From positions 744,001 to 808,000 of the forward strand of contig NZ_MVIH01000001.1 in assembly GCF_002086695.1 (NCBI RefSeq): 64,000 nt of DNA, in the 5' to 3' direction. The translations under genes were made by a program, and so were the position numbers. A model generated the notes under the pieces. The model had not been told where the DNA came from, ran no database searches, and saw only the letters and a program-made list of their open reading frames with translations. This DNA comes from Mycolicibacterium rhodesiae (GTDB lineage Bacteria; Actinomycetota; Actinomycetes; Mycobacteriales; Mycobacteriaceae). Shown in pieces: positions 8,746 through 17,222 of the stretch. Numbering within the stretch: the stretch's first letter is position 1; the number at the start of each line of letters is the position of its first letter.

Positions 8746-9411
8746 GTGGGTCTGATTTTCCGGTTGGTCGAGCTGCTGCTGGTGATCGTGCCGCTGGCCG
8801 GCGCGATCTACGCCGCGGTCAGAGGGATCTCCGCGATCCGGCGGCAGAACGATCCGGCGGCCGAGCCGGTGGCCGAGCCGCCTGCCGCTGCGAGGGAGAG
8901 CGGGAAAAGTCAAGCGGCGCAATGGCGCACGATCACCCGGGTGATCGACGAGCACAACCGGACCGACGCTCGCTGGCTGGAGTACGAACTCGACGCCGCC
9001 AAACTGCTCGATTTCCCTGCGATGACAGATATGCGCGATCCGCTGACGATGGCCTTCCACCGGGCCAAGTTGCGCGCCGAGCTGGTGCGCCCCGGTAAAG
9101 CCGAAGACCTCCTCGACGACGGCGAGGCGGCGCGGCAGTATCTCGACGCCGTCGAGGCGTACGTGACCGCGTTCGAGGCCGCTGAGAACGAGGCACGACG
9201 ACGCCGCCGCGGTGACTTCTCCCGGGAAGACCAGCAGCGGATGACCCGCGCGCAGAGTCTGCTGCGCGTGGCCGCCGACCGCGGCGCCACCCCGCAGGAA
9301 CGCGAACGCGCCTACGACTTGGCCCGTAGTGAGCTCGACGGCCTGCTTGTGCTGCCGGACCGGACCATCGCGGCCCTCGAACGGGGGATCGCCGGGGAGC
9401 TCGACGACTAG
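8746..9411 (+). CDS. conserved membrane-anchored protein with coiled C-terminal part
   Basis: This 221-residue protein starts at GTG 8746. A single N-terminal membrane helix (LIFRLVELLLVIVPLAGAIY, residues 3-22) is followed by an Ala/Pro-rich linker, then a long charged helical region (about residues 60-221) with many Glu and Arg residues, likely to be coiled. It has no catalytic motif I recognise. It looks like a conserved actinobacterial hypothetical protein facing the cytoplasm. It ends in a CTAG tetranucleotide whose TAG stop is shared with the convergent monooxygenase gene. Confidence 0.75.
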   Translation: MGLIFRLVELLLVIVPLAGAIYAAVRGISAIRRQNDPAAEPVAEPPAAARESGKSQAAQWRTITRVIDEHNRTDARWLEYELDAAKLLDFPAMTDMRDPLTMAFHRAKLRAELVRPGKAEDLLDDGEAARQYLDAVEAYVTAFEAAENEARRRRRGDFSREDQQRMTRAQSLLRVAADRGATPQERERAYDLARSELDGLLVLPDRTIAALERGIAGELDD

Positions 9412-10715
9412 AACGCCAGTAGATTCGCCCGAAGGGTGTCGTGCTCGTAGGATTCGCGCACCACGCCGAGGTCGCGCAGCGCCGGCACCAACCCCTCGGT
9501 GATATCGGTGACGTATCGCCTGCTGAGATGCTGCAGCGGAGTGGTCAGTAGGAACCCGTCACCGCCCACCGAATCCATGGCGTCGGCCATCTTGGCGGCG
9601 ACGTCGGCCGGTGTTCCGACCAGCGGCAGGCAGCTGGCGAATCCTGTTGCGGTGGTGGCGAGTTCACGCAGTGTCTTGCCGCTCCCGGCTTGCATGAACT
9701 TGTTGAGCGAACCCTGTTCACCGTTGGTGGTGAGCGGCGGTAGCTCCTCGTCGAGCGGGAAGGTCGAGAAGTCGATGTCGGTGACCGTCGAGATCATGCC
9801 CAGTTGACTGGTGATGAAGGCGTCTGTGTTGACCATCGCGTGCCGCTTGGCCTCGGCGTCCTGCGCGCTCTCACCCAGGACCGGTGTCACGAGGAACATC
9901 ACCTTGATGTCATCGGGGTTGCGTCCGGCGGCCTGCGCACGCGCCCGGATGTCGGTGCGGTAGTCGATCATGCCGTCGATGCCCTCGGCGATCGCGACGA
10001 TCGAATCCGCGGTCTCGGCGGCGAACTGACGGCCCCGGGGAGACCCGCCGGCCTGGAGGTACACCGGGCGGCCCTGCGGTGTGCGCGGGACATTCAACGG
10101 GCCACGTGACTTGTAGAACTTGCCGACGAAGTTCACCTCGTGGACTTTCGTGTGGTCCACATAGGTTTCGGATTCGCGGTCCATCACCACGGCATCGGAG
10201 TCCCACGAGGCCAGCAGCTTGGTGACCACTTCGACGAACTCATCGGCCATGTCGTAACGCTGCTGTCGCGGCGGCAGCGTGTCCAGCCCCACGTTGTGCG
10301 CGGCCTGCTCTTCGCCCGACGTGACGATGTTCCACCCGAACCGGCCATCGGAAAGGTGGTCGAGGCTGGCGATCATTCGGGCCAGCGTGAACGGCGGGTA
10401 GGACAAGATCGAGGCGGTGGCGATGACACCGAGCTTGGTCGTCGCCTTGGCGACGGCGCCTGCCAGCACCGTGGCATCCAGCTTGGGTACCTGCAGCGCA
10501 TGTTTCAGTGCCGCCTCGGTGGAGTTGCCGAACGCATTGGACACCATCAGCGTGTCTTCGATCATCAGATAGTCGAAGCAGGCACCTTCCAGCATCTTGG
10601 CCATCTCGATGTGGAAGTCGGCGTTGGCCCATGACGAGTTCACCCGGTCGAACGGGTTCAGCCATTGCGGCGGTGCATAATTCATGAACCACCCGAGGTG
10701 CATCTTCTTCGCCAT
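9408..10715 (-). CDS. LLM-class flavin-dependent monooxygenase, NtaA/SnaA/DszA family (copy A)
   Basis: This 435-residue protein opens with the family signature MHLGWFMNYAPPQW. It carries FDYLMIEDTLMVSNAFG, SYPPFTLARMIASLDHLSDGRFGWN, the VTSGEEQAAHN loop, FYKSRGPLNVPRTPQGRP and the end GGDGFLL. This is the FMNH2-using two-component monooxygenase family that includes nitrilotriacetate, EDTA and dibenzothiophene-sulfone monooxygenases. It needs a separate flavin reductase; two are encoded at 13971-14953. It is the most divergent of the four copies. It is divergent from copy B, and a GGCGTAATGCG motif lies 53 bases before the start. Confidence 0.92.
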   Translation of the reverse strand: MAKKMHLGWFMNYAPPQWLNPFDRVNSSWANADFHIEMAKMLEGACFDYLMIEDTLMVSNAFGNSTEAALKHALQVPKLDATVLAGAVAKATTKLGVIATASILSYPPFTLARMIASLDHLSDGRFGWNIVTSGEEQAAHNVGLDTLPPRQQRYDMADEFVEVVTKLLASWDSDAVVMDRESETYVDHTKVHEVNFVGKFYKSRGPLNVPRTPQGRPVYLQAGGSPRGRQFAAETADSIVAIAEGIDGMIDYRTDIRARAQAAGRNPDDIKVMFLVTPVLGESAQDAEAKRHAMVNTDAFITSQLGMISTVTDIDFSTFPLDEELPPLTTNGEQGSLNKFMQAGSGKTLRELATTATGFASCLPLVGTPADVAAKMADAMDSVGGDGFLLTTPLQHLSRRYVTDITEGLVPALRDLGVVRESYEHDTLRANLLAF

Positions 10716-10768
10716 ACCGCTGACTTCACTCGTGGCCGATTTCCGGACTATGGCCTGCCGAGTAAATC

Positions 10769-10779
10769 CGCATTACGCC
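10769..10779 (-). promoter_or_regulatory. GGCGYAATRCG motif, copy 1a (toward monooxygenase A)
   Basis: The minus strand reads GGCGTAATGCG, an exact match to the consensus derived from seven sites in this island. It points toward monooxygenase A and ends 53 bases before its start codon. A second copy facing the other way lies 21 bases away, so each divergent gene has its own site. Regulatory function is inferred. Confidence 0.6.
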
Positions 10780-10800
10780 GCGGGTAGGTCGCGGCGGGCC

Positions 10801-10811
10801 AGCGTAATACG
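10801..10811 (+). promoter_or_regulatory. GGCGYAATRCG motif, copy 1b (toward monooxygenase B)
   Basis: The plus strand reads AGCGTAATACG, one mismatch (first base) to the consensus. It points toward monooxygenase B and ends 67 bases before its ATG. The CGTAATACG core is palindromic around a central A. Confidence 0.55.
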
Positions 10812-10878
10812 GGCGGAACCGAAGCTGCGCACCGACCGAAACAAGAGCCAGTCACATTGGCCGCAGGGAGGTTTGAAC

Positions 10879-12192
10879 ATGTTTCATCTGGGTTGGTTCC
10901 TGGGCAGCGGCTTCAGCGTGCAGACGTGGGCGCTCGATCCGTGGGCGGGCAGCACCGGCCGTGACTGGATGCGGGGCGACCTGTTCGTCGATTTGGCCGC
11001 GTCGTTGGAACGGGCGTGTTTCGACTACCTACTGGTCGAGGACACCAGCATGGTCGAGGATGCTTACGGCAGGTCGATGGAGACGACGCTGAAATACGGG
11101 ATGCTGGCACCCAAATGCGATCCGGTTCCGCTGATTCCTCTGCTGACCCAGCGCACCAAAAACATCGGCATCGCGGTCACGTTGTCCACCAGTTTCTATC
11201 ACCCCTTCATGGCGGCCAGGACGATGACCACCCTTGACCACCTCACCGAGGGCAGGGTGGGCCTCAACGTCGTCACCGGCAGTTCCTCGCGCGCCGCGCA
11301 GCAGTACGGCTACGACGAACTGATGCTGCACGGCGAACGGTACGAAATGGCTAAAGAGTGGATGGAAGCGGTTGGCGCATTATGGGATTCATGGGAGCCC
11401 GGCAGCGTGCTCATCGATCAGGAGACTCCGCGGTACGCCGACCACACCAAGGTCCACACGGTGGACTTCGACGGCAAGTACTTCCGGACCAGAGGGCCGC
11501 TCAACACCATTCCCGGTCCGCAGCGCAGACCCGTGATCGTTCAGGCCGGCGCCTCCCCGGCCGGGCGTGATCTGGCCGCAAAGTACGCAGAGTCGATGCT
11601 CGCTCACGGCACCAGCATCGGGTCGATGAAAGAATTCCGGCTCGACATGCACCGGCGGATGCGGGAGTACGGTCGCGATCCCAGCACGCTGAAGATCCTC
11701 TTCCTGATCGATCCCATCCTCGGGGATACCGATCGTGTCGCACAGGCCCGGGAGGACGATATGAAAGCCGCTCGGTGGAGCGACCATGCCATCGAAAAGG
11801 CCTTGTGGGGCTTGAGTTACACATCGGGTGGCGAGTACGACTTCTCCACTTTCGACCTCGACGAGGAAGTGCCCGATGTCTGGGGCAATGGCGAGACCTC
11901 TACGCTGCGCACGTTCATCGAGGGGGCGCGGGGGAAGACACTGCGAGAAGCGATCGCAACCGTCGACACCCACGCGGGCCTGGCGTTCGTCGGGTCGCCG
12001 GACACGGTGGCGGCCAAAATGGGGGAGGCGATGGAGGAGGTCGGCGGTGACGGCTTCCTACTCTCGCCGGTGGTGACTCGCCGTAACATCGCCGAGATCG
12101 CCGATGGTCTTGCGCCCGCTCTGCGTAGACGGGGCCTGATCCGAGATGGCTACAGCCACCGCACGTTCCGCGAGAACCTCCTCGAGTTCTAG
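10879..12192 (+). CDS. LLM-class flavin-dependent monooxygenase, NtaA/SnaA/DszA family (copy B)
   Basis: This 437-residue protein begins MFHLGWFLGSGFSVQTW. ATG 10879 was chosen because GGGAGG lies about 7 bases upstream and the family signature begins there, although the frame is open further back. It carries FDYLLVEDTSMVEDAYGRS, SFYHPFMAARTMTTLDHLTEGRVG, the VTGSSSRAAQQYG flavin/substrate loop, YFRTRGPLN, and the end VGGDGFLLSP. The STSFYHPF and TGSSSRA segments differ from the other three copies, suggesting another substrate. It is followed 150 bases later by the binding-protein gene, which has its own motif copy. Confidence 0.92.
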   Translation: MFHLGWFLGSGFSVQTWALDPWAGSTGRDWMRGDLFVDLAASLERACFDYLLVEDTSMVEDAYGRSMETTLKYGMLAPKCDPVPLIPLLTQRTKNIGIAVTLSTSFYHPFMAARTMTTLDHLTEGRVGLNVVTGSSSRAAQQYGYDELMLHGERYEMAKEWMEAVGALWDSWEPGSVLIDQETPRYADHTKVHTVDFDGKYFRTRGPLNTIPGPQRRPVIVQAGASPAGRDLAAKYAESMLAHGTSIGSMKEFRLDMHRRMREYGRDPSTLKILFLIDPILGDTDRVAQAREDDMKAARWSDHAIEKALWGLSYTSGGEYDFSTFDLDEEVPDVWGNGETSTLRTFIEGARGKTLREAIATVDTHAGLAFVGSPDTVAAKMGEAMEEVGGDGFLLSPVVTRRNIAEIADGLAPALRRRGLIRDGYSHRTFRENLLEF

Positions 12193-12200
12193 GACTCACC

Positions 12201-12211
12201 GGCGTAATACG
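12201..12211 (+). promoter_or_regulatory. GGCGYAATRCG motif, copy 2 (toward binding protein)
   Basis: The plus strand reads GGCGTAATACG and continues C, making the perfect odd palindrome GCGTA-A-TACGC. It starts 9 bases after the stop of monooxygenase B and ends 131 bases before the binding-protein start, suggesting that gene has its own promoter. Confidence 0.6.
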
Positions 12212-12342
12212 CGGGGCACTGTCACGAAGCCGAAGCGTCATTCAACGACGCTGTACTCAACGCAGGATTCAACTCAATACGACGAGCACGCCAAGGAATG
12301 CCGTGCGATCGGGTCCACGAACTGGCCGAGCAGGAGGCATTC

Positions 12343-13965
12343 ATGAACGACACCACTCAATCCTCGCCGCGCATCGCAGGCCCGGATTGGAACCGCCGCA
12401 CCTTCCTCAAAGCGAGTGGTGCCACGATCGGTGGGTTGGGGCTGGCGTCCTGGCTGGCGGCGTGTGGCGCAGGCAACGGGCCCGGCAACGCTGGAACTCT
12501 GAATCTGCGGATGCCGTTCCTGGCCGACATGCAGGTGCCCGACCCCGACATCATGTACGAGGGCGAGGGGGTGCAGGTGATGGAGTCGGCGTACGAAGGT
12601 TTGGTTCGCTATCAGCCGGGCTCATCCACGATCATCCCGCACCTGGCCAAGTCCTGGACCGTATCGCCTGACCAGCTGACCTACACCTTCACCCTGCAAC
12701 CCGGGGTGACGTTCCACGACGGGACGCCGGCCGATGCGGCGTCGTGGGTGAAAAGCTTCGAGCGACGGGCCAAGGTGGACCAAGGACCGGCCTACATGGT
12801 GGCCGGCGTGGTGACGACCGACGCTCCCGACCCCACCACGTTCGTCGTCACCCTCAAGGAACGCAACAACGCCTTCATTCACTACCTGGCGTGTCCGTGG
12901 CAGCCGTTCGCGGTCAGCCCCACCGCCGTGGCCAAGAACGCGATCGGTGACGATTTGGCCCAGGAGTGGCTGAAGACCAACGACGCGGGCACCGGGCCAT
13001 ACATATTCAAGGAGTTCGTGGCGGGCAGCCACTACCTTCTCGAGGCCTTTCCCGATTACTGGGGTACCAAGCCGACGTTCAAGACCCTTCGAATCGACAT
13101 CACGCCGAGTGTCGCGACCCAGAAGTTGCAACTCGACTCAGGCGCTTTCGATCTGGTGACCAAGGGTTTCGCGATCCCCGATGTGCTGGCTTACCAGAAG
13201 AACGGCTCGTTCAATGTGGTCAACTCATTCGGCGGCGTGGGCGAGGCGATCTGGTTGAACCCGACCTCGGGGATATTCAGCAACAAGGCTCTGCGTCAGG
13301 CGATGCTCACCGCGTTGGATCGTGAATCGGTGGTGCAAGCCGCATGGGGTGGTCTCACCAGCGTGCAGAAAGGCATGTGGCCGGACCAGACCTTCTCCTC
13401 GACGCTGGCACCCTTCCCGATCCAGGTCGACGGCTCGGCGTTGAAGGCCCTGGTGCCCTCGTTGCCGTCGAAGAAGATCGACCTGGCATGGAGCGCCGAC
13501 GGTGGTGCGCCCCGCCAACAGATGACCGAACTCATCCAAACGCAGCTTGCGGCTTATGGATTCGATGTCACAGTGCGGACGATTCCGGTGTCCGAACAGT
13601 TCGACCTGGCCAACCAGCCGCCCGAGAAGCGGCCGGACATGATGGTGAGTTTCCTCGGCGGGGACGCGCTGCATCTGGATACCACGTTCCGCATCCTGGC
13701 GCGTACCGGTGCCAAACCGCTCAACTTCTACCAGTACTCGAACCCCGAGCTGGACACACTGATGGATAAGGCGGTCCAGGCGCAGACGCCGGAGGAGACT
13801 CAGGCGACCTATCAGCAGTGCAGCAAGATCATTCTCGACGATGCGATCTGGATCCCACTTTGCTTGGCGCCGAACTCCACCATCGCCCACCAGTACGTGA
13901 CGGGGATCGAGGATAATTCTTTCTACGCCCCGATCTTCTGGCCTCAGTCGCTCAAGCGGGCGTGA
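12343..13965 (+). CDS. ABC transporter substrate-binding lipoprotein, oligopeptide/dipeptide type (SBP_bac_5)
   Basis: This 540-residue extracytoplasmic solute-binding protein has a Tat signal with twin arginines R18-R19 (NRRTFLK) and a lipobox LAAC with Cys41, so it is probably a Tat-exported lipoprotein. The mature part matches the peptide/nickel-binding family: MESAYEGLVRYQP, LAKSWTVSPDQLTYTFTLQP, GVTFHDGTPADAASWV, GTGPYIFKEF, and NKALRQAMLTALDRESVV. AGGAGG lies 5 bases before ATG 12343. The permeases and ATPase are encoded separately within the island (15179-20447). In EDTA-degrading bacteria a similar binding protein handles the metal chelate; here the ligand is unknown. Confidence 0.9.
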   Translation: MNDTTQSSPRIAGPDWNRRTFLKASGATIGGLGLASWLAACGAGNGPGNAGTLNLRMPFLADMQVPDPDIMYEGEGVQVMESAYEGLVRYQPGSSTIIPHLAKSWTVSPDQLTYTFTLQPGVTFHDGTPADAASWVKSFERRAKVDQGPAYMVAGVVTTDAPDPTTFVVTLKERNNAFIHYLACPWQPFAVSPTAVAKNAIGDDLAQEWLKTNDAGTGPYIFKEFVAGSHYLLEAFPDYWGTKPTFKTLRIDITPSVATQKLQLDSGAFDLVTKGFAIPDVLAYQKNGSFNVVNSFGGVGEAIWLNPTSGIFSNKALRQAMLTALDRESVVQAAWGGLTSVQKGMWPDQTFSSTLAPFPIQVDGSALKALVPSLPSKKIDLAWSADGGAPRQQMTELIQTQLAAYGFDVTVRTIPVSEQFDLANQPPEKRPDMMVSFLGGDALHLDTTFRILARTGAKPLNFYQYSNPELDTLMDKAVQAQTPEETQATYQQCSKIILDDAIWIPLCLAPNSTIAHQYVTGIEDNSFYAPIFWPQSLKRA

Positions 13966-13970
13966 TCGGG

Positions 13971-14471
13971 TCAGGCCCCGGGCAGAAGCTCGCGAAAGCC
14001 ACTGCGGTGGAAGACGATCGGTGAGACATCGGGATACATCGCCAATGCGGTGATCTGCAGCACCACGATCTCGTGGTCGCCGGCCTCGATCCGCTTGAAC
14101 GGGGCACACTCCAGCCAGAGCGTGGCGCCGTGCACAAACACCGCCCCGCTCTCAGTGGCCGTCCAGTCGACGCCCTGAAACCGATCAGCGGACTTGGACG
14201 CCAGCGAGCGGGCGACCGGTGCGTGCTCGTCGGCCAATACCGACAGGCCAAGACGTTGTAGAGCAGCTAGTTTCGGCCATGTCGACGAGGTGTTGGCCAC
14301 GCACACCGACACAAGTGGTGGGTCAAGGGAAACGGTGGTGAACGAGCTGGCCGCCATGCCCTCCGGCGAACCGTCCCGCACTCCGCAGAAGGCCGTGACT
14401 CCGCTGGGGAAACACCCGAACGCCTGACGTAGCAGCGCCGTATCGAACCGGCCGTCGACCGCGGTGATCAT
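13971..14471 (-). CDS. flavin reductase domain protein (FMN-binding, HpaC/NtaB type)
   Basis: This 166-residue protein begins MITAVDGRFDTALLRQAF and has the split-barrel flavin reductase features FPSGVTAFCGV, the MAASSFTTVSLDPPLVSVCV block (about residues 40-59), NTSSTWPKL, FVHGATLWLEC and GDHEIVVLQI. Such proteins reduce FMN with NADH for two-component monooxygenases. The start ATG overlaps the stop of the upstream SsuE-like gene as ATGA, so both are made from one transcript; the frame continues upstream but only into that gene. It converges on the binding-protein gene with a 5-base gap. It is the likely electron partner for one or more of the four monooxygenases. Confidence 0.88.
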   Translation of the reverse strand: MITAVDGRFDTALLRQAFGCFPSGVTAFCGVRDGSPEGMAASSFTTVSLDPPLVSVCVANTSSTWPKLAALQRLGLSVLADEHAPVARSLASKSADRFQGVDWTATESGAVFVHGATLWLECAPFKRIEAGDHEIVVLQITALAMYPDVSPIVFHRSGFRELLPGA

Positions 14472-14953
14472 GACGAGACCTGCGGCACGAAGCGCCGAGC
14501 CAGGCCCAGCCACTTGTCGAGATCCGCCGATGTCTCATACTCGGAGTCCAGCAGGTACAGGGCGGGAGCCGGGCAGCTCGCCCCGATCTCGACGAGCACC
14601 GGCCGTAGTGTCAGTTCCGGTGCCAGCGCATGGATCTGAGATGCACCAAGCATCAGTGGATAGGTGGTGATGCCGTTCAGCTCACCCTGTCCGAACTGGT
14701 CCAGAAACAGCTTCAGCAACCCGGTGTAGGTGGCCTTGAACGTGGGAGACGCGACCACCAGCGAGTCGGCGGATTTGACGATCTCCTTCGCCGCGGCGAC
14801 TGCCGGGTCACCCCAGCCGAGCAGGCCGGGGCCGAGGTCGACGACATCGATAACATGCTGCGGCGCAACGCCGGTCAGCTTCCGGGCCACCATCTCGGCG
14901 GCAGCCCGGGTCCTCGACATCGGCTTGGGGTTTCCTACGACAACAACAGTCAC
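14468..14953 (-). CDS. NAD(P)H-dependent FMN reductase, SsuE/MsuE-like
   Basis: This flavodoxin-fold protein of 161 residues begins VTVVVVGNPKPMSRTRAAAE, the phosphate-binding start of SsuE/MsuE-type FMN reductases. It continues with DSLVVASPTFKATYTGLLKLFLDQF (about residues 75-99) and HALAPELTLRPVLVEIGA. GTG 14953 was chosen because homologues start at the first strand; TTG 14965 is an alternative. It heads a two-gene operon with the split-barrel reductase, two unrelated folds doing the same job. A GGCGYAATRCG motif lies 52 bases upstream. SsuE-type enzymes normally serve sulfonate monooxygenases, which keeps a sulfur substrate possible. Confidence 0.88.
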   Translation of the reverse strand: MTVVVVGNPKPMSRTRAAAEMVARKLTGVAPQHVIDVVDLGPGLLGWGDPAVAAAKEIVKSADSLVVASPTFKATYTGLLKLFLDQFGQGELNGITTYPLMLGASQIHALAPELTLRPVLVEIGASCPAPALYLLDSEYETSADLDKWLGLARRFVPQVSS

Positions 14954-15005
14954 AACATGAGTCAAGCCAGCTGTTATTTCAGGTGACCTTCGGACCGGTA
15001 AAGCT

Positions 15006-15016
15006 TGCATTGCGCC
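15006..15016 (-). promoter_or_regulatory. GGCGYAATRCG motif, copy 4a (toward flavin-reductase operon)
   Basis: The minus strand reads GGCGCAATGCA, one mismatch at the last base. It ends 52 bases before the SsuE-like start, almost the same distance as copy 1a from monooxygenase A. Together with copy 4b it forms 9-bp inverted arms CATTGCGCC and GGCGCAATG. Confidence 0.55.
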
Positions 15017-15039
15017 ACGGCATTCGGCGTAGCGGTATC

Positions 15040-15050
15040 GGCGCAATGTG
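15040..15050 (+). promoter_or_regulatory. GGCGYAATRCG motif, copy 4b (toward ABC ATPase)
   Basis: The plus strand reads GGCGCAATGTG, one mismatch at position 10. It ends 128 bases before the ATPase start, similar to the 131-base distance of copy 2 from the binding protein. It is followed at 15054-15078 by a second inverted repeat, GACACG and CGTGTC with a 13-bp spacer. Confidence 0.5.
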
Positions 15051-15178
15051 ATCGACACGCCCACGTCGTGAACGTGTCACTCAGTGCAGGTTTGCTCAGA
15101 GCATGCCCGAGCGGCCCACGGCGGCTGCGCTCGTAGCTCCACCACCGGTCGAGATTCACCGATATCAAGGGCGCAGTT

Positions 15179-17149
15179 ATGAGCGATTCTTCCCCTCTGT
15201 CCGTTGCGGCGATCGAGCCGCGGGCCCGAGTGCGCGATCTACACGTCACTTTTCAGCGTCGCGGGGTGAACGTGCACGCATTGCGGGGGCTCAGCCTGGA
15301 TGTTCTACCCGGGGAAGTGCTGGCTCTGGTGGGAGAGTCGGGCTCGGGCAAGAGCGTGATGGGACTGGCCCTACTCGGGCTCTTGGCCGGCGACCCCGAA
15401 CCGATCGTGACCGGCCGCGCCGAAGTATGCGGTGTCGACATGGTTGCGGCGAACCCCGAGCAACGTCGTCAGGTCCGCAAAGCCCACCTTGGGGCGGTGT
15501 TCCAGGACCCGATGACTTCGCTCGACCCGACGATGCGGGTGGGCAGGCAGATCACCGAGGCCGCAGGGGATTCGGCTGAAGCGCGGCGGCTGCTGGATCT
15601 CGTCGGCGTCCCCGATCCGGCGCGACGGATGAAGGCGTATCCCCACGAGTTGTCGGGCGGCCTCCGACAACGGGTGATGATCGCGATGGCCGTGGCAGGC
15701 AAGCCCGACCTGGTGATCGCCGACGAGCCCACCACCGCACTCGATGTCACGGTTCAAGCGCAGGTGCTCGCCCTGCTGCGAGACTTGTGCAACGAGCTGG
15801 GCACGTCGTTCATCGTCGTTACCCACGACATCGGTGTCGCCTCCCAGATCTGTGACAGGGTTGCGGTGATGTACGGCGGCAGACTCGCCGAATTCGGCTC
15901 GATGGAACAGGTGCTGGCTGCGCCGTCACACCCGTACACCCTGGGCCTGCTGAATTCTCGGCTCGACCTCGATCTCCCGCTCGGACAAGCCATCGCGGCG
16001 TTGCCGGGCCAACCACCGGATCCGCGCAACCACCCCGCCGGGTGCGCCTTCTCGCCGCGCTGCCCGGCGGTGACCGACGCGTGTTCGCAGACACTGCCCG
16101 AGCCGGTGCCGGCCCGCACTCATCCAGGGCAGGTCTCCTGCATTGTCGAGAATGCCACCGCCACAGCGCATTCACGCGAAGAGGCGCGTGAGTTTGCGCC
16201 GATGGCGCCGGTCGGCGAAGACCGCCCGGTCCTGCAGATCAACGGAGTCGATAAACGGTTCGGGGTGAGCCGCGGTCTCATGAAGCGCGATCCCCTGCAC
16301 GCGTTACGCCATGTCATCCTCGAAGTGGCTCCCGGGGAGTCGATCGGCGTGGTCGGCGAATCCGGTTCTGGCAAGTCCACGCTGCTGCGGGTGGTCGCCG
16401 GGCTGCTCGAACCCGACGGCGGCAGCGTCGAACACACCGGTAACCGACCTCAGGTGGTGTTCCAGGACGCGGGCGCGTCCCTGACACCGTGGATGACCGT
16501 CGGTGAACTCGTCGGCGAACGGCTGCTGAAGACCACCGGCCGCGCTGAGCGCCGCGAGCGGGTGGAAAAGGTGCTGCGGCAAGTCGGGCTGCCACCGGAC
16601 GTCGCCGTCATCAAGGCAGGCAGCCTCTCGGGTGGTCAGCGCCAGCGGGTCGCGCTGGCACGCGCCATCATCGTTCCGCCGCGGCTGTTGCTGTGCGACG
16701 AGCCGACCTCGGCACTGGACGCGTCGCTGGCGGCATCGGTGTTGAATCTGCTGCAGGACCTGCGCCGCGAACTCGGAATGGCGGTCATGTTCGTCACCCA
16801 CGATCTGGCTGCGGCGCGGTTCATTTCGGATCGTATCGCCGTGATGTACCTCGGACAGATCGTCGAGGTAGCGCCGACCGAGGATCTGATCAACAACCCG
16901 AAACATCCCTACACCAAGGCACTCTTGGCAGCCGTGCCGTCGCCGGGCGGCGTACCGGTGCGGCTGGCAGGGGAACCCGCGAGTCCGTTGGCGGTTCCGT
17001 CTGGATGCGCTTTCCATCCGCGCTGTCCAGAGCGGATCGAGACCTGTGCCGTCCGATCACCACAGTTGTTGTCGATCGACGGGACCAGTAGACACATGGC
17101 GGCCTGCCTACTGGCCAACGGCCAGCTCGAGGAACGACTGCTGGCGTAA
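15179..17149 (+). CDS. fused ABC transporter ATPase, DppD-DppF type, two nucleotide-binding domains
   Basis: This 656-residue protein holds two complete ATPase domains of the oligopeptide importer family. The first has Walker A GESGSGKS (about residues 52-59), signature LSGGLRQRVMIAMAV and Walker B DLVIADEPTTALD. Its C-terminal oligopeptide extension has the Cys-rich segment AGCAFSPRCP. The second (about residues 350-650) has Walker A GESGSGKST, signature LSGGQRQRVALARAI, Walker B LLLCDEPTSALD and SGCAFHPRCPERIETC. The cysteines of these extensions may bind an Fe-S cluster, as in known oligopeptide ATPases. Its stop codon lies inside motif copy 3. It powers the permeases at 18574-20447. Confidence 0.93.
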   Translation: MSDSSPLSVAAIEPRARVRDLHVTFQRRGVNVHALRGLSLDVLPGEVLALVGESGSGKSVMGLALLGLLAGDPEPIVTGRAEVCGVDMVAANPEQRRQVRKAHLGAVFQDPMTSLDPTMRVGRQITEAAGDSAEARRLLDLVGVPDPARRMKAYPHELSGGLRQRVMIAMAVAGKPDLVIADEPTTALDVTVQAQVLALLRDLCNELGTSFIVVTHDIGVASQICDRVAVMYGGRLAEFGSMEQVLAAPSHPYTLGLLNSRLDLDLPLGQAIAALPGQPPDPRNHPAGCAFSPRCPAVTDACSQTLPEPVPARTHPGQVSCIVENATATAHSREEAREFAPMAPVGEDRPVLQINGVDKRFGVSRGLMKRDPLHALRHVILEVAPGESIGVVGESGSGKSTLLRVVAGLLEPDGGSVEHTGNRPQVVFQDAGASLTPWMTVGELVGERLLKTTGRAERRERVEKVLRQVGLPPDVAVIKAGSLSGGQRQRVALARAIIVPPRLLLCDEPTSALDASLAASVLNLLQDLRRELGMAVMFVTHDLAAARFISDRIAVMYLGQIVEVAPTEDLINNPKHPYTKALLAAVPSPGGVPVRLAGEPASPLAVPSGCAFHPRCPERIETCAVRSPQLLSIDGTSRHMAACLLANGQLEERLLA

Positions 17150-17153
17150 TGCG
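17143..17153 (+). promoter_or_regulatory. GGCGYAATRCG motif, copy 3 (toward monooxygenase C)
   Basis: The plus strand reads GGCGTAATGCG, an exact consensus match. It overlaps the last codons and TAA stop of the ATPase gene and ends 69 bases before the monooxygenase C start, close to the 67 and 72 bases seen for copies B and D. Confidence 0.55.
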
Positions 17154-17222
17154 TTGGCGACACCAGTTTTTCACCGGCGAGATGGACGCGGTGTCAGATA
17201 GAGAGGTCGAAAGGAATTGGCG

